Origin: CBDDFV01 sp965227335
GTDB taxonomy: Bacteria; Planctomycetota; Phycisphaerae; Phycisphaerales; SM1A02
Reading direction: 5' to 3'
Length of the DNA: 64,000 nucleotides
NCBI GenBank assembly: GCA_965227335.1
Contig: CBDDFV010000012.1
Span: forward strand, 248,001-312,000
Below, piece after piece: positions 1-7,503 of the stretch (positions within the stretch are counted from its first letter, which is position 1; each line of letters starts with the position of its first letter). The translations under genes were made by a program, and so were the position numbers. Below the pieces are notes generated by a model. It did not search any database, had not been told where the DNA came from, and worked only from the letters and a program-made list of their open reading frames with translations.

Positions 1-1
1 G

Positions 2-355
2 CACATGCTCGCCCTGGCCGGCGCCATCGTCTGCCTGTTCGGTCTCGCCGTCTGCTCGATCGGTCTGATCAGCGGCGTGAACCTCGCCCGCCGGCGCCAG
101 TTGGGGATCGATCAGGCTCGGGCGTGGTCGATCATCACGGTGACGCTGGCGGTGATCATCGGGGGCTGCGCGCTCGGCCTCGGGCAGCTCGCGGACCCCG
201 CGGCGCTCGAAGCCGCCCGTCTCGGCCATCTGAAGTCCATGCCGTTCGCGTCGATCGCCGGCGCGATCCTGATCGCGGCTATCTGGCCGGCGTGCCTGCT
301 GATCGGGTTCACGATCCCCGCGGTGCGTCGGCAGATCTATCACCACTGGACGTAA
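2..355 (+). CDS. Small membrane protein, 5' end outside window
   Basis: The frame is open to the window edge, so the first visible ATG at position 5 may be internal. The visible 116 residues form three hydrophobic segments (about residues 1-25, 40-62 and 82-105) separated by short polar loops, with a basic loop ARRRQ after the first helix. It ends with a positively charged tail RRQIYHHWT, which would be expected in the cytoplasm. I do not recognise a family. The downstream neighbour on the same strand is ftsK, about 290 bases away, so a shared transcript is possible but not shown. Confidence 0.6.
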   Translation, partial: HMLALAGAIVCLFGLAVCSIGLISGVNLARRRQLGIDQARAWSIITVTLAVIIGGCALGLGQLADPAALEAARLGHLKSMPFASIAGAILIAAIWPACLLIGFTIPAVRRQIYHHWT

Positions 356-413
356 GTGGTGCGACAGGAGTCCGGTCGGGCGATGACCTGGTTCACAGGG
401 GGCTGGAGCACGC

Positions 414-506
414 GTGCCGGTCGAGAAGACCTGCCGCATCTGCGGCGAGGACTGTTCTGATCGTCCGCGTGCGAAGGATGAGAAGGGCAACGCCTTTCGG
501 TCGTGA
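414..506 (+). CDS. Tiny Cys-knuckle ORF, possibly a truncated zinc-ribbon gene
   Basis: A GTG-started 30-residue frame reads VPVEKTCRICGEDCSDRPR and then AKDEKGNAFRS. The CxxCGxxCS-PR-KD-G pattern resembles the first half of a zinc ribbon that I associate with the N-termini of some planctomycete proteins, where a second Cys pair normally follows the KDxxG segment. Here the frame stops right at that point. A different frame downstream reaches a Cys-containing end (QSCGGAPN) at about 617, so a frameshifted remnant is possible. The rest of 356-645 shows no convincing gene. Confidence is low because the frame is short. Confidence 0.3.
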   Translation: MPVEKTCRICGEDCSDRPRAKDEKGNAFRS

Positions 507-645
507 TTCCGTCCGGCAGGACATCAACCGGTGGCAGACGTCCGATTCCCCCGGGCCTGAAGCGGCGATCGCCGTCTGTCTCGCCGGGCGGGAACGGCCC
601 GCAATCCTGCGGCGGCGCTCCCAACTAAGCCGATAGCGAGAAGAT

Positions 646-3600
646 ATGGCCACCACGAAGGGGAAATCTGCGCGCCGCGCATCAGAGAATCGTCGCGACG
701 ACCAGACGGACGTCGGGATGTCGTTGATGGGCCGGCGACTCGGCTGGGTGCTCGCCGCCCTCGCCTGGGTGTTCGTCGCCGTCGCCCTCGCGACGTTCGA
801 CGGGGCGGATCCGCCCTCGCACGCGGTGGCGGTCCACAACAGTCCGGTCGCCAACTGGTGCGGACCCGTGGGCGCCGCGCTCGCCTGGGGCGCGTACCTC
901 ATGCTCGGTTTCGGCGTCTGGGCGATCGTTCTCGGGGCGGGCGCGGCGTTGATCTGGACGCTCACCGGCCGGTCGCTCACCCATCCGATGGTGCGTCTGG
1001 TCGGGCTGGTCCTCATCGGTCTCGCCCTGTCCGGCTTTCATGGCCTGCTCGCCCCGGATCTCGGGCTGGTCGCGGGGGCCAACGAGGGGCTCGCCGCGCG
1101 ATTCGCCGTGACCGAACTCACCGCCCGCTTCTCCGGTTTCGGGGCGGGCGTGGTGCTGCTGGCGACGCTCATCGTCGGGGCGGTGCTGGCGGAGGAACGG
1201 CTGCTCGTCCTCGCGCCTCGCGCGGCATGGGCGGCGACGCGTCGCACCGCGACCGGGATCGCCGCCGTCTGGCGACGCATGGCCGCCCGTCCGGAAGCCG
1301 CGCTCGAGACCATCCGGGCCGCGCAATCCCGCGCGTCCGGCGTCGCGGCCGTCGCGGCGGGCACGAAGAAGCGTCGCGCCGGCTCGAAGAAGCAGAAGGA
1401 CGCCGTCGAGCCCGGCATCGATCCTGACGCCGGCGGCCTCGGCGCCGTCGAATCCTTCGACCCGGAGGAGCACGCCCTCGCCGACGACGAGGAATGGGAC
1501 GAAGAAGACGCGTGGGAGGACGAGGACGACGTCGAGGACGAATACGAGTACGAGTACGAAGACGACGACGAGGCGGAAGACGACGACGGGGCGGACGCCG
1601 GCGAAGCCGCGCCGGAGACGGACCGGGGCGTCCTCAGCCCCGACGAGCTGCGCGAGAAGGTCGCCAAGCTCCCGCTCCGCATGGCCAGCCGCACGCAGAA
1701 GGTCGCCCGCGACGAGGACATCCCGCGGGAGGAGAACTTCGAAGGCTACGAGTTCCCGACGCTCGAACTGCTCGAGGAACCGGAGTCCAACTACTCCGAG
1801 CAGATGGAGAAGATCGTCCGCGAGCAGGCGGGCCAGCTCGAGGAGGCGCTGCAGACGTTCAGGATCGACGGCGAGGTCGTCGGCATCGAGTCCGGCCCGT
1901 CGGTGACCCTCTACTCCGTTCAGCTCGCGCCCGGCACCAAGGTCGCGAAGCTGCAGGCGGTGTCGAGCGACGTCGCCCGCGCGCTCCGCGCTCAGAACAT
2001 CCGGATCGTGCCGAACATGGTCGGCAAAACGTCAGTCGGCGTTGAAGTGCCGAACCTCAAGAAGGAGAAGGTGCGTCTCAAGGAGCTGATGTCCGGCGGC
2101 CATTCAGAGGACATGCGGCTGCCGATGTTCCTCGGCAAGGACTCCTCGGGCGAACCGCTTGTCGCCGACCTCACCCGCATGCCCCACATGCTGATCGCCG
2201 GCACCACCGGCTCCGGCAAGTCGGTCTGCATGAACACGATCATCATGTCGTGGCTCTACACCAAGCGGCCCGACGAACTCAAGCTCGTCCTCGTCGACCC
2301 CAAGATGGTCGAGATGAGCCAGTTCCAGCACATCCCCCACCTCATGTGCCCCGTCGTGACGGAGATGAGCAAGGCCGCCGCGATCCTCGAATGGGCCGTC
2401 GCCAAGATGGAGGAGCGGTACGAACTCTTCAAGGAGGCGATGGTCCGCGACATCGCGGCGTACAACGACCTTGGCGAAGAGGAGCTCTACGACCGGCTCG
2501 AACCCTCGAGCGAACTCGAGAAGGCGAAGATCCCGAAGAAGCTCCCGTACATGGTGTTCATCATCGACGAACTCGCCGACCTGATGATGACGCACAAGGA
2601 GGTCGAGACCTCGATCGTGCGCATCGCCCAGAAGGCGCGAGCGGTCGGGATTCACCTCATCCTCGCGACCCAGCGTCCGCAGGCGAACGTGGTCACGGGT
2701 CTGATCAAGTCCAACATGCCGTGCCGCATCTCGTTCAAGGTCGCGTCCGGCATGGACAGCCGCATCGTGCTCGACCACAAGGGCGCGGAACTGCTGCTCG
2801 GTCAGGGCGACATGATGATCCTCCAGCCGCACACCTCGGAGATCATGCGGTCGCAGGGCACGCTCGTCACGGACATCGAGATCCGCAAGGTCGCGAAGTT
2901 CCTCAAGGAGGTCGCGGGACCGAACTTCGAACGCAGTCTCCTCTCGATCCGTCCCGGGGCGGACGATCCGTTCGGCGGCAAGGACGTCGACGAGGAGGGC
3001 CTGCCGCTCCACGAACGGGATCCGCTCTTCGATCGCGCGGTCGAGATCATGATCGAGTCGGGGCGCGGCTCGGTGTCGCTGCTGCAGCGTCGTCTGCAGA
3101 TCGGATACACGCGGGCCTCCCGTCTCGTCGACCAGATGGGCCGCGCCGGGATCCTCGGCGAGCACAAGGGCACCGTGGCCCGCGAGGTCGCGATCACGAT
3201 GGAGGACTGGGAGCAGATGAAGGCGCTGGAGGCCGCCGAAACCGCGGACGGCGGCGCTGACGTCGCCAACGGCGCCGCGCCGACCGTCGCCGATGCGATG
3301 GGCGTCGATGATCTCACCGACGTCGAACGCGTCCGCGTCAACGCCTCCTACGACGATCGACAGACGCTCGACGACCTCGACGATGTCGATGCATTCATCC
3401 AGGACGGACGCGAACCCGTCGCCGACCGGGACGCCCTCGTCGATCCCGTCGAGGCGGACGCCGAAGACGACACGGACGAACCCGAGGTCGTCGACGATGC
3501 CGACGCCGACCCGGCAGCGGACGACGAGACGGACGCCGACGCGGACGAGGAGGTCGTCGAATACGAATACGTCGACGCCGACGACGAAGAGGCGGAGGAC

Positions 3601-3855
3601 GAAGACGACCCCGAGACCGTGATCCAGGTCGACGACGCCGATGCGGACGCGGACGAAGACGAGGATGAGGACGACGAGGAATGGGAGTACGAGTACGTCG
3701 ACGAGGAGGACATCGATCCCGACGACGAGTACGAGTACGAATACGTCGACGCCGACGCCGACGATGACGATGACGATGAAGACGGGGACGAGGACGACGA
3801 AGAGGTCGCCGTCGTGGAAACCGTCGACACCGAAGACGAAACCGCCCCGCGCTGA
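646..3855 (+). CDS. ftsK: FtsK/SpoIIIE DNA translocase with acidic extensions
   Basis: Septal DNA pump that moves chromosome ends across the division plane and activates XerCD at dif. The N-terminus (residues 29-190) has four membrane helices in the usual FtsK arrangement. A long acidic linker (about 250-330) containing EYEYEYEDDDE follows. The motor has the alpha domain, then Walker A AGTTGSGKS at about 518-526 and Walker B VFIIDELADLM at about 636-646, with the ATQRP segment typical of the family. A winged-helix gamma domain (about 790-850, SVSLLQRRLQIGYTRASRL) recognises KOPS-like sites in known relatives. The gene does not stop there: about 200 further residues are almost entirely Asp/Glu with EYEYVD repeats. 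The 1069 residues are well above the roughly 800 usual for the family. The start has no strong Shine-Dalgarno beyond GCGAGAAG. Confidence 0.96.
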   Translation: MATTKGKSARRASENRRDDQTDVGMSLMGRRLGWVLAALAWVFVAVALATFDGADPPSHAVAVHNSPVANWCGPVGAALAWGAYLMLGFGVWAIVLGAGAALIWTLTGRSLTHPMVRLVGLVLIGLALSGFHGLLAPDLGLVAGANEGLAARFAVTELTARFSGFGAGVVLLATLIVGAVLAEERLLVLAPRAAWAATRRTATGIAAVWRRMAARPEAALETIRAAQSRASGVAAVAAGTKKRRAGSKKQKDAVEPGIDPDAGGLGAVESFDPEEHALADDEEWDEEDAWEDEDDVEDEYEYEYEDDDEAEDDDGADAGEAAPETDRGVLSPDELREKVAKLPLRMASRTQKVARDEDIPREENFEGYEFPTLELLEEPESNYSEQMEKIVREQAGQLEEALQTFRIDGEVVGIESGPSVTLYSVQLAPGTKVAKLQAVSSDVARALRAQNIRIVPNMVGKTSVGVEVPNLKKEKVRLKELMSGGHSEDMRLPMFLGKDSSGEPLVADLTRMPHMLIAGTTGSGKSVCMNTIIMSWLYTKRPDELKLVLVDPKMVEMSQFQHIPHLMCPVVTEMSKAAAILEWAVAKMEERYELFKEAMVRDIAAYNDLGEEELYDRLEPSSELEKAKIPKKLPYMVFIIDELADLMMTHKEVETSIVRIAQKARAVGIHLILATQRPQANVVTGLIKSNMPCRISFKVASGMDSRIVLDHKGAELLLGQGDMMILQPHTSEIMRSQGTLVTDIEIRKVAKFLKEVAGPNFERSLLSIRPGADDPFGGKDVDEEGLPLHERDPLFDRAVEIMIESGRGSVSLLQRRLQIGYTRASRLVDQMGRAGILGEHKGTVAREVAITMEDWEQMKALEAAETADGGADVANGAAPTVADAMGVDDLTDVERVRVNASYDDRQTLDDLDDVDAFIQDGREPVADRDALVDPVEADAEDDTDEPEVVDDADADPAADDETDADADEEVVEYEYVDADDEEAEDEDDPETVIQVDDADADADEDEDEDDEEWEYEYVDEEDIDPDDEYEYEYVDADADDDDDDEDGDEDDEEVAVVETVDTEDETAPR

Positions 3856-3856
3856 A

Positions 3857-4410
3857 CCCCCCCGCCACACGTCATCGCATCATCGATTTCGCACCCCCAG
3901 CCCCCGGCTCCGCCGGGGGTCGAGCAACGAGCGTCATCGCACGCACCGCGGACCAGGGAACCAGATCCTCGGGTCATTCGCTCCCCCGCCACACGTCATC
4001 GCATCATCGATTTCGCACCCCCAGCCCCCGGCTCCGCCGGGGGTCGAGCAGCGAGCGTCATCGAACGCACCGCGGACCAGGGACCCAGATCCTCGGGTCG
4101 TTCGCTCCCCCGCCGGCGGTGATCGTCAAGGGATATCCTGGCTCAATGCCCGGCGGAGCCGGGGGTCGAGCAGCGAGCGTCATCGAACGCACCGCGGATC
4201 AGGGACCCAGATCCTCGGGTCGATCGCGCCCCCGCCATACGTCATCGCATCATCGATTTCGCACCCCCCGCCCCCGGCTCCGCCGGGGGTCGAGCAACGA
4301 GCGTCATCGAACGCACCGCGGACAGGGAACCATTCATTCGCCCCCCCGCTGGCGGTGATCGTCAACGGATACCCCGGCTCGACCCCCGGCGGAGCCGGGG
4401 GCTGGGGGCG
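3857..4410. repeat. Tandem array of about 120-bp hairpin-bearing repeats
   Basis: Four and a half units begin at about 3857, 3981, 4105, 4227 and 4341. Each carries a palindrome of the form CCCCCGGCTCCGCCGGGGG followed by GTCGAGCARCGAGCGTCATCG, ACGCACCGCGGA and CAGATCCTCGGGTCG. Two alternating left halves occur: one with ACGTCATCGCATCATCGATT (units 1, 2 and 4) and one with GGCGGTGATCGTCAASGGAT (units 3 and 5), where the hairpin is inverted. The array fills the whole space between ftsK and the convergent cytochrome gene and abuts that gene's stop codon. No coding frame is credible. Confidence 0.85.
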
Positions 4411-5952
4411 TTAGCCGCCTGCGGCGTCCGGCGCATCAGGCGCCACGTACGCCGACGGATCCGCCCAGAACTTCGCGACGCAGACCTCGCAGCAGAACGC
4501 GATCGCCTTACCGTCGTGCACGATCGTGAACTTCGGGTCCACCGGCGCCCCCGACACCGGACACACATCGTTCGACGCCACCACGGTCGCCCCGTCCGCC
4601 GGCTTGCCGAACACCAGTTCGCCCTCCGACTCCAGCGCCTCGGTCGCCAGACCCTCGCCCGTCTCGATCACGAGCCCGGGACGATCCGCACGCAGCGACG
4701 CGACGCCCTCGTCGGTCAGCGCCGACCCCCACACGTACGCGGCGGACAACCGCGGCAGCCCCGCCAGGACCCCCGCCGACGCATCGCCGATCGACGTGCG
4801 ACAGATGGTCAACGTCGTCAGCGACGGATGATCCGCGAACGCCGCGAACCCCGCGTCCGTCCACGCCACACCCGTGACGTCCAACGCCTCCAGATTCGGC
4901 ATCGATGCGATCAGCGCCGCCGACGCATCGGTCATGCCGCTTCGCGCGGCGTTCAGGTCGACGATGTACAAACGCAGCGGCGTCAGCAGACGCTCGGCGT
5001 CAGCATCGTCGAACCCCTCCGCCGACGCCCCGAGATCCACGTACAGCCGCGCCGGGTCCGGCCCCAGCGCCTCCACGTGCACCAGCGCCTCCTGCAGCGC
5101 GGCGAGCGCCTCGACGGGCGGCGCGCCGAGCGGCGGCGAAGATTCCTCGATCGTCTGCGCGACATTCGTCGTCGCCGCCGCCGCGCCGTTCAACCACGCC
5201 GCGATCAGCGCGACCTGCGTCTCGCTCAGTTGCGGCTTGCCGACGGGCGGCATGTGGTCGTCGTGCGCCATCGGCAGCGTGATCCGCTGGTAGAGCAGGC
5301 TTGACGCGGCGCCGGCGTCGCTGATCGCGGTCCCGCTGCGTCCGCCTTCGCGCAGCGCGGCGAGACTCGTCATCGCAAGCCCCCCCTTCCGCCGCGCGTC
5401 GCTGTGACACGCCAGACAGTGCGCGTTCAGGATCGACTGCACGTCGTCCGGAATCGCCGGCACGCTCGACGCGACCCGGACCGAATCGTCTTCGATCGTG
5501 TCGTCGCTCTCCAGACCGAGCACGACCCGGAGCGGGTCGGTGACGAAGTCTTCGCCGTGCGTGATCGACGCGCCGAGATGTCCCGCCACGAAGACGAGCA
5601 ACACCGCCGACGCCAGAGCGCCGCGGTACACGACGCTCGCGGCCGACGCCGCCGCGATGAACGCGACGCCCAGCGCCGCGGCCAGGGCCACGCCGATCCA
5701 GCGATGCCAGAACAGCAGTTCGCCGCCGTAGTCGGGCCCGGACCCGAGGAGCCATCCCGAAAGCGCCGCCGCGCCGCCCGACGCGGCGGTCAGTCCGACC
5801 AGCATCGTGCGCACGCCCCACGTCATCCGGGTTCGGCTCAGCCGCGTGAACAACTCCAGCGCGATCACGCCGACCAGCAGTCCGATCGGCAGGTGCAGCA
5901 CCAGCGGGTGGAGTCGTCCGAGCAGTTCGAGCCAGGGTTCGGGAAGGGTCAT
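4411..5952 (-). CDS. Multidomain membrane cytochrome: DUF2231, PSCyt1 haem site, LRR, TRASH
   Basis: A 513-residue envelope protein. Residues 1-150 contain the membrane-embedded DUF2231 type region (GRLHPLVLHLPIGLLVG and further helices). A haem-c motif CLACH at about 179-183 sits in the context typical of planctomycete PSCyt1 domains (LNAHCLACHSDARRKGGL). Residues 330-425 read as leucine-rich-like repeats (LEALDVTGVAWTDAGFAAFA, LTTLTICRTSIGDASA). The C-terminus (about 460-505) has a TRASH/YHS-like metal motif, VCPVSGAPVD then AFCCEVCVAKF. It is the last gene of a minus-strand run with the DUF1501 and PSD1 genes, 26 bases after the former, and probably works with them at the membrane. Substrate and redox partner are unknown. 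Confidence 0.85.
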   Translation of the reverse strand: MTLPEPWLELLGRLHPLVLHLPIGLLVGVIALELFTRLSRTRMTWGVRTMLVGLTAASGGAAALSGWLLGSGPDYGGELLFWHRWIGVALAAALGVAFIAAASAASVVYRGALASAVLLVFVAGHLGASITHGEDFVTDPLRVVLGLESDDTIEDDSVRVASSVPAIPDDVQSILNAHCLACHSDARRKGGLAMTSLAALREGGRSGTAISDAGAASSLLYQRITLPMAHDDHMPPVGKPQLSETQVALIAAWLNGAAAATTNVAQTIEESSPPLGAPPVEALAALQEALVHVEALGPDPARLYVDLGASAEGFDDADAERLLTPLRLYIVDLNAARSGMTDASAALIASMPNLEALDVTGVAWTDAGFAAFADHPSLTTLTICRTSIGDASAGVLAGLPRLSAAYVWGSALTDEGVASLRADRPGLVIETGEGLATEALESEGELVFGKPADGATVVASNDVCPVSGAPVDPKFTIVHDGKAIAFCCEVCVAKFWADPSAYVAPDAPDAAGG

Positions 5953-5978
5953 CGTGCGGTCGATTCCGTCGGGTCGAT

Positions 5979-7469
5979 TCAGGCGAGGATGTCGTGGTTG
6001 ACCTTGCCGAAGACGTCGGTCAGTCGGAAGTCGCGTCCCTGCGCGCGGTACGTCAGCTTCTCGTGATCGACGCCGAGCTGATGCAGCATCGTCGCGTGCA
6101 GGTCATGCACATCCATCGGGTTTTCGACCACGTTGTATCCATAATCATCCGTCTCGCCGTAGACGATTCCCGGCTTCACGCCGCCGCCGGCGAGCCAGAT
6201 CGTGAAGCACCGCGGATGATGATCACGCCCGTAATTGGTCGTCGACAACGCCCCCTGGCTGTAGACCGTGCGTCCGAACTCGCCCGCCCACAGAACGAGC
6301 GTGTCGTCAAGCATCCCCCGCCGCTTGAGGTCCTTCACCAGCGCCGCCTGGGCCTGGTCGACCGCGCGGCACTGGTTGCGGATCTCGTTCGGCAGGTTGC
6401 CGTGCTGATCCCAGCCCCGCATGTACAACTGGATGAACCGCACGCCCCGCTCCGCCAGTCGACGCGCCAGCAGGCAGTTCGCGGCGAACGTGCCCGGCTT
6501 CTTCACGTCGTCGCCGTACATCGACAGCGTCGATTCGTCCTCGTCCGCGAAGTCGGTCAGATCGGGAACGGACATCTGCATCCGGTACGCCATCTCGTAC
6601 TGCGAGATGCGGGCCCGCACCTCCGGATCAAGCGAACGCGCCATCTCCTTCTCGTTCAGCGCCCCGACGAGATCCAGCATCTTCCGCCGGTCCGACCGCG
6701 AGACGCCCTTCGAATCCTTCAGGTACAGCACCGGATCGCCCGTGCTCCGCAGCTTCACGCCCTGGTGCTCGCTCGGCAGGAAGCCGCTGCCCCAGAACCG
6801 CGCCGACAACGCCTGCATGTTGCCGAAGCCCTGGGAGATCAGCACCACGAACGCGGGCAGGTTCGCGTTCATCCCGCCCAGACCGTAACTCAGCCACGAG
6901 CCGAAACTCGCCCGCCCCGGCTGCTGATGACCCGTCTGGAAGAACGTGATCCCCGGCTCGTGATTGATCGCCTCGGTGTGCATCGACTTGATGATGCACA
7001 TCTCGTGCGCGATCTGACCGGTGTGCGGTAGCAATTCGCTGATCCACGCCCCGTCCTGGCTGTTGCGGTACCGCGTGAACCGGAAGATCGACGGCGCGAC
7101 CGGGAACCGCGCCTGCCCGCTCGTCATGCCCGTCAGCCGCTGGCCGTCGCGCACCGAATCCGGCAGGTCCTCGTTGAACCGCTCGCGCAGACCCGGCTTG
7201 TAATCGAAGAGATCGAGCTGGCTCGGCGCGCCCTCCATGTGCATGTAGATGACGCGCTTCGCCTTCGGCGCATGATGGAACCCCTTGCGGAGAATCGCCT
7301 CGACCCCCTCGCCGATCGGCGCCGTCGTCACGCCCTCCGCCGCGTTCGCGGCCGAGGTCACCAGCGAGCCCAGTCCGAGCCCGCCGAGCGACGCGGTCAG
7401 ACCGGCCGCGGTCTTCCCGAAGAAACGCCGACGCGTGATGTTCAGGTAATGCTCTTCCAACGGATGCAT
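5979..7469 (-). CDS. DUF1501 family Tat-exported protein
   Basis: Planctomycete DUF1501 protein, distantly sulfatase/phosphatase-like, of unresolved substrate. I chose the ATG at 7469 (MHPLEEHYLNITRRRFFGKT) because the longer frame runs into the upstream gene and adds an unlikely basic tail. This start places a twin-arginine signal (RRRFFGKTAAG) near the N-terminus followed by a hydrophobic stretch and an Ala-rich cleavage region. Family-like segments include MHMEGAPSQLDLFDYKP, LPHTGQIAHEMCIIKSMHT, WAGEFGRTVYSQG and GRDHHPRCFTIWLAGGG. It lies 34 bases downstream of the PSD1 gene; DUF1501 and PSD1 genes are paired throughout planctomycetes, so cotranscription is expected. Confidence 0.93.
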   Translation of the reverse strand: MHPLEEHYLNITRRRFFGKTAAGLTASLGGLGLGSLVTSAANAAEGVTTAPIGEGVEAILRKGFHHAPKAKRVIYMHMEGAPSQLDLFDYKPGLRERFNEDLPDSVRDGQRLTGMTSGQARFPVAPSIFRFTRYRNSQDGAWISELLPHTGQIAHEMCIIKSMHTEAINHEPGITFFQTGHQQPGRASFGSWLSYGLGGMNANLPAFVVLISQGFGNMQALSARFWGSGFLPSEHQGVKLRSTGDPVLYLKDSKGVSRSDRRKMLDLVGALNEKEMARSLDPEVRARISQYEMAYRMQMSVPDLTDFADEDESTLSMYGDDVKKPGTFAANCLLARRLAERGVRFIQLYMRGWDQHGNLPNEIRNQCRAVDQAQAALVKDLKRRGMLDDTLVLWAGEFGRTVYSQGALSTTNYGRDHHPRCFTIWLAGGGVKPGIVYGETDDYGYNVVENPMDVHDLHATMLHQLGVDHEKLTYRAQGRDFRLTDVFGKVNHDILA

Positions 7470-7503
7470 GGGGCGGTCCTTGTCTCGTTCGGTCGTCGTC
7501 TCG

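Noticed and set aside
2104..3870. Long minus-strand open frame (588 codons) opposite ftsK
   Set aside because: It is the shadow of a GC-rich Asp/Glu-rich coding region; composition is Val/Asp/Arg low complexity and there is no domain.
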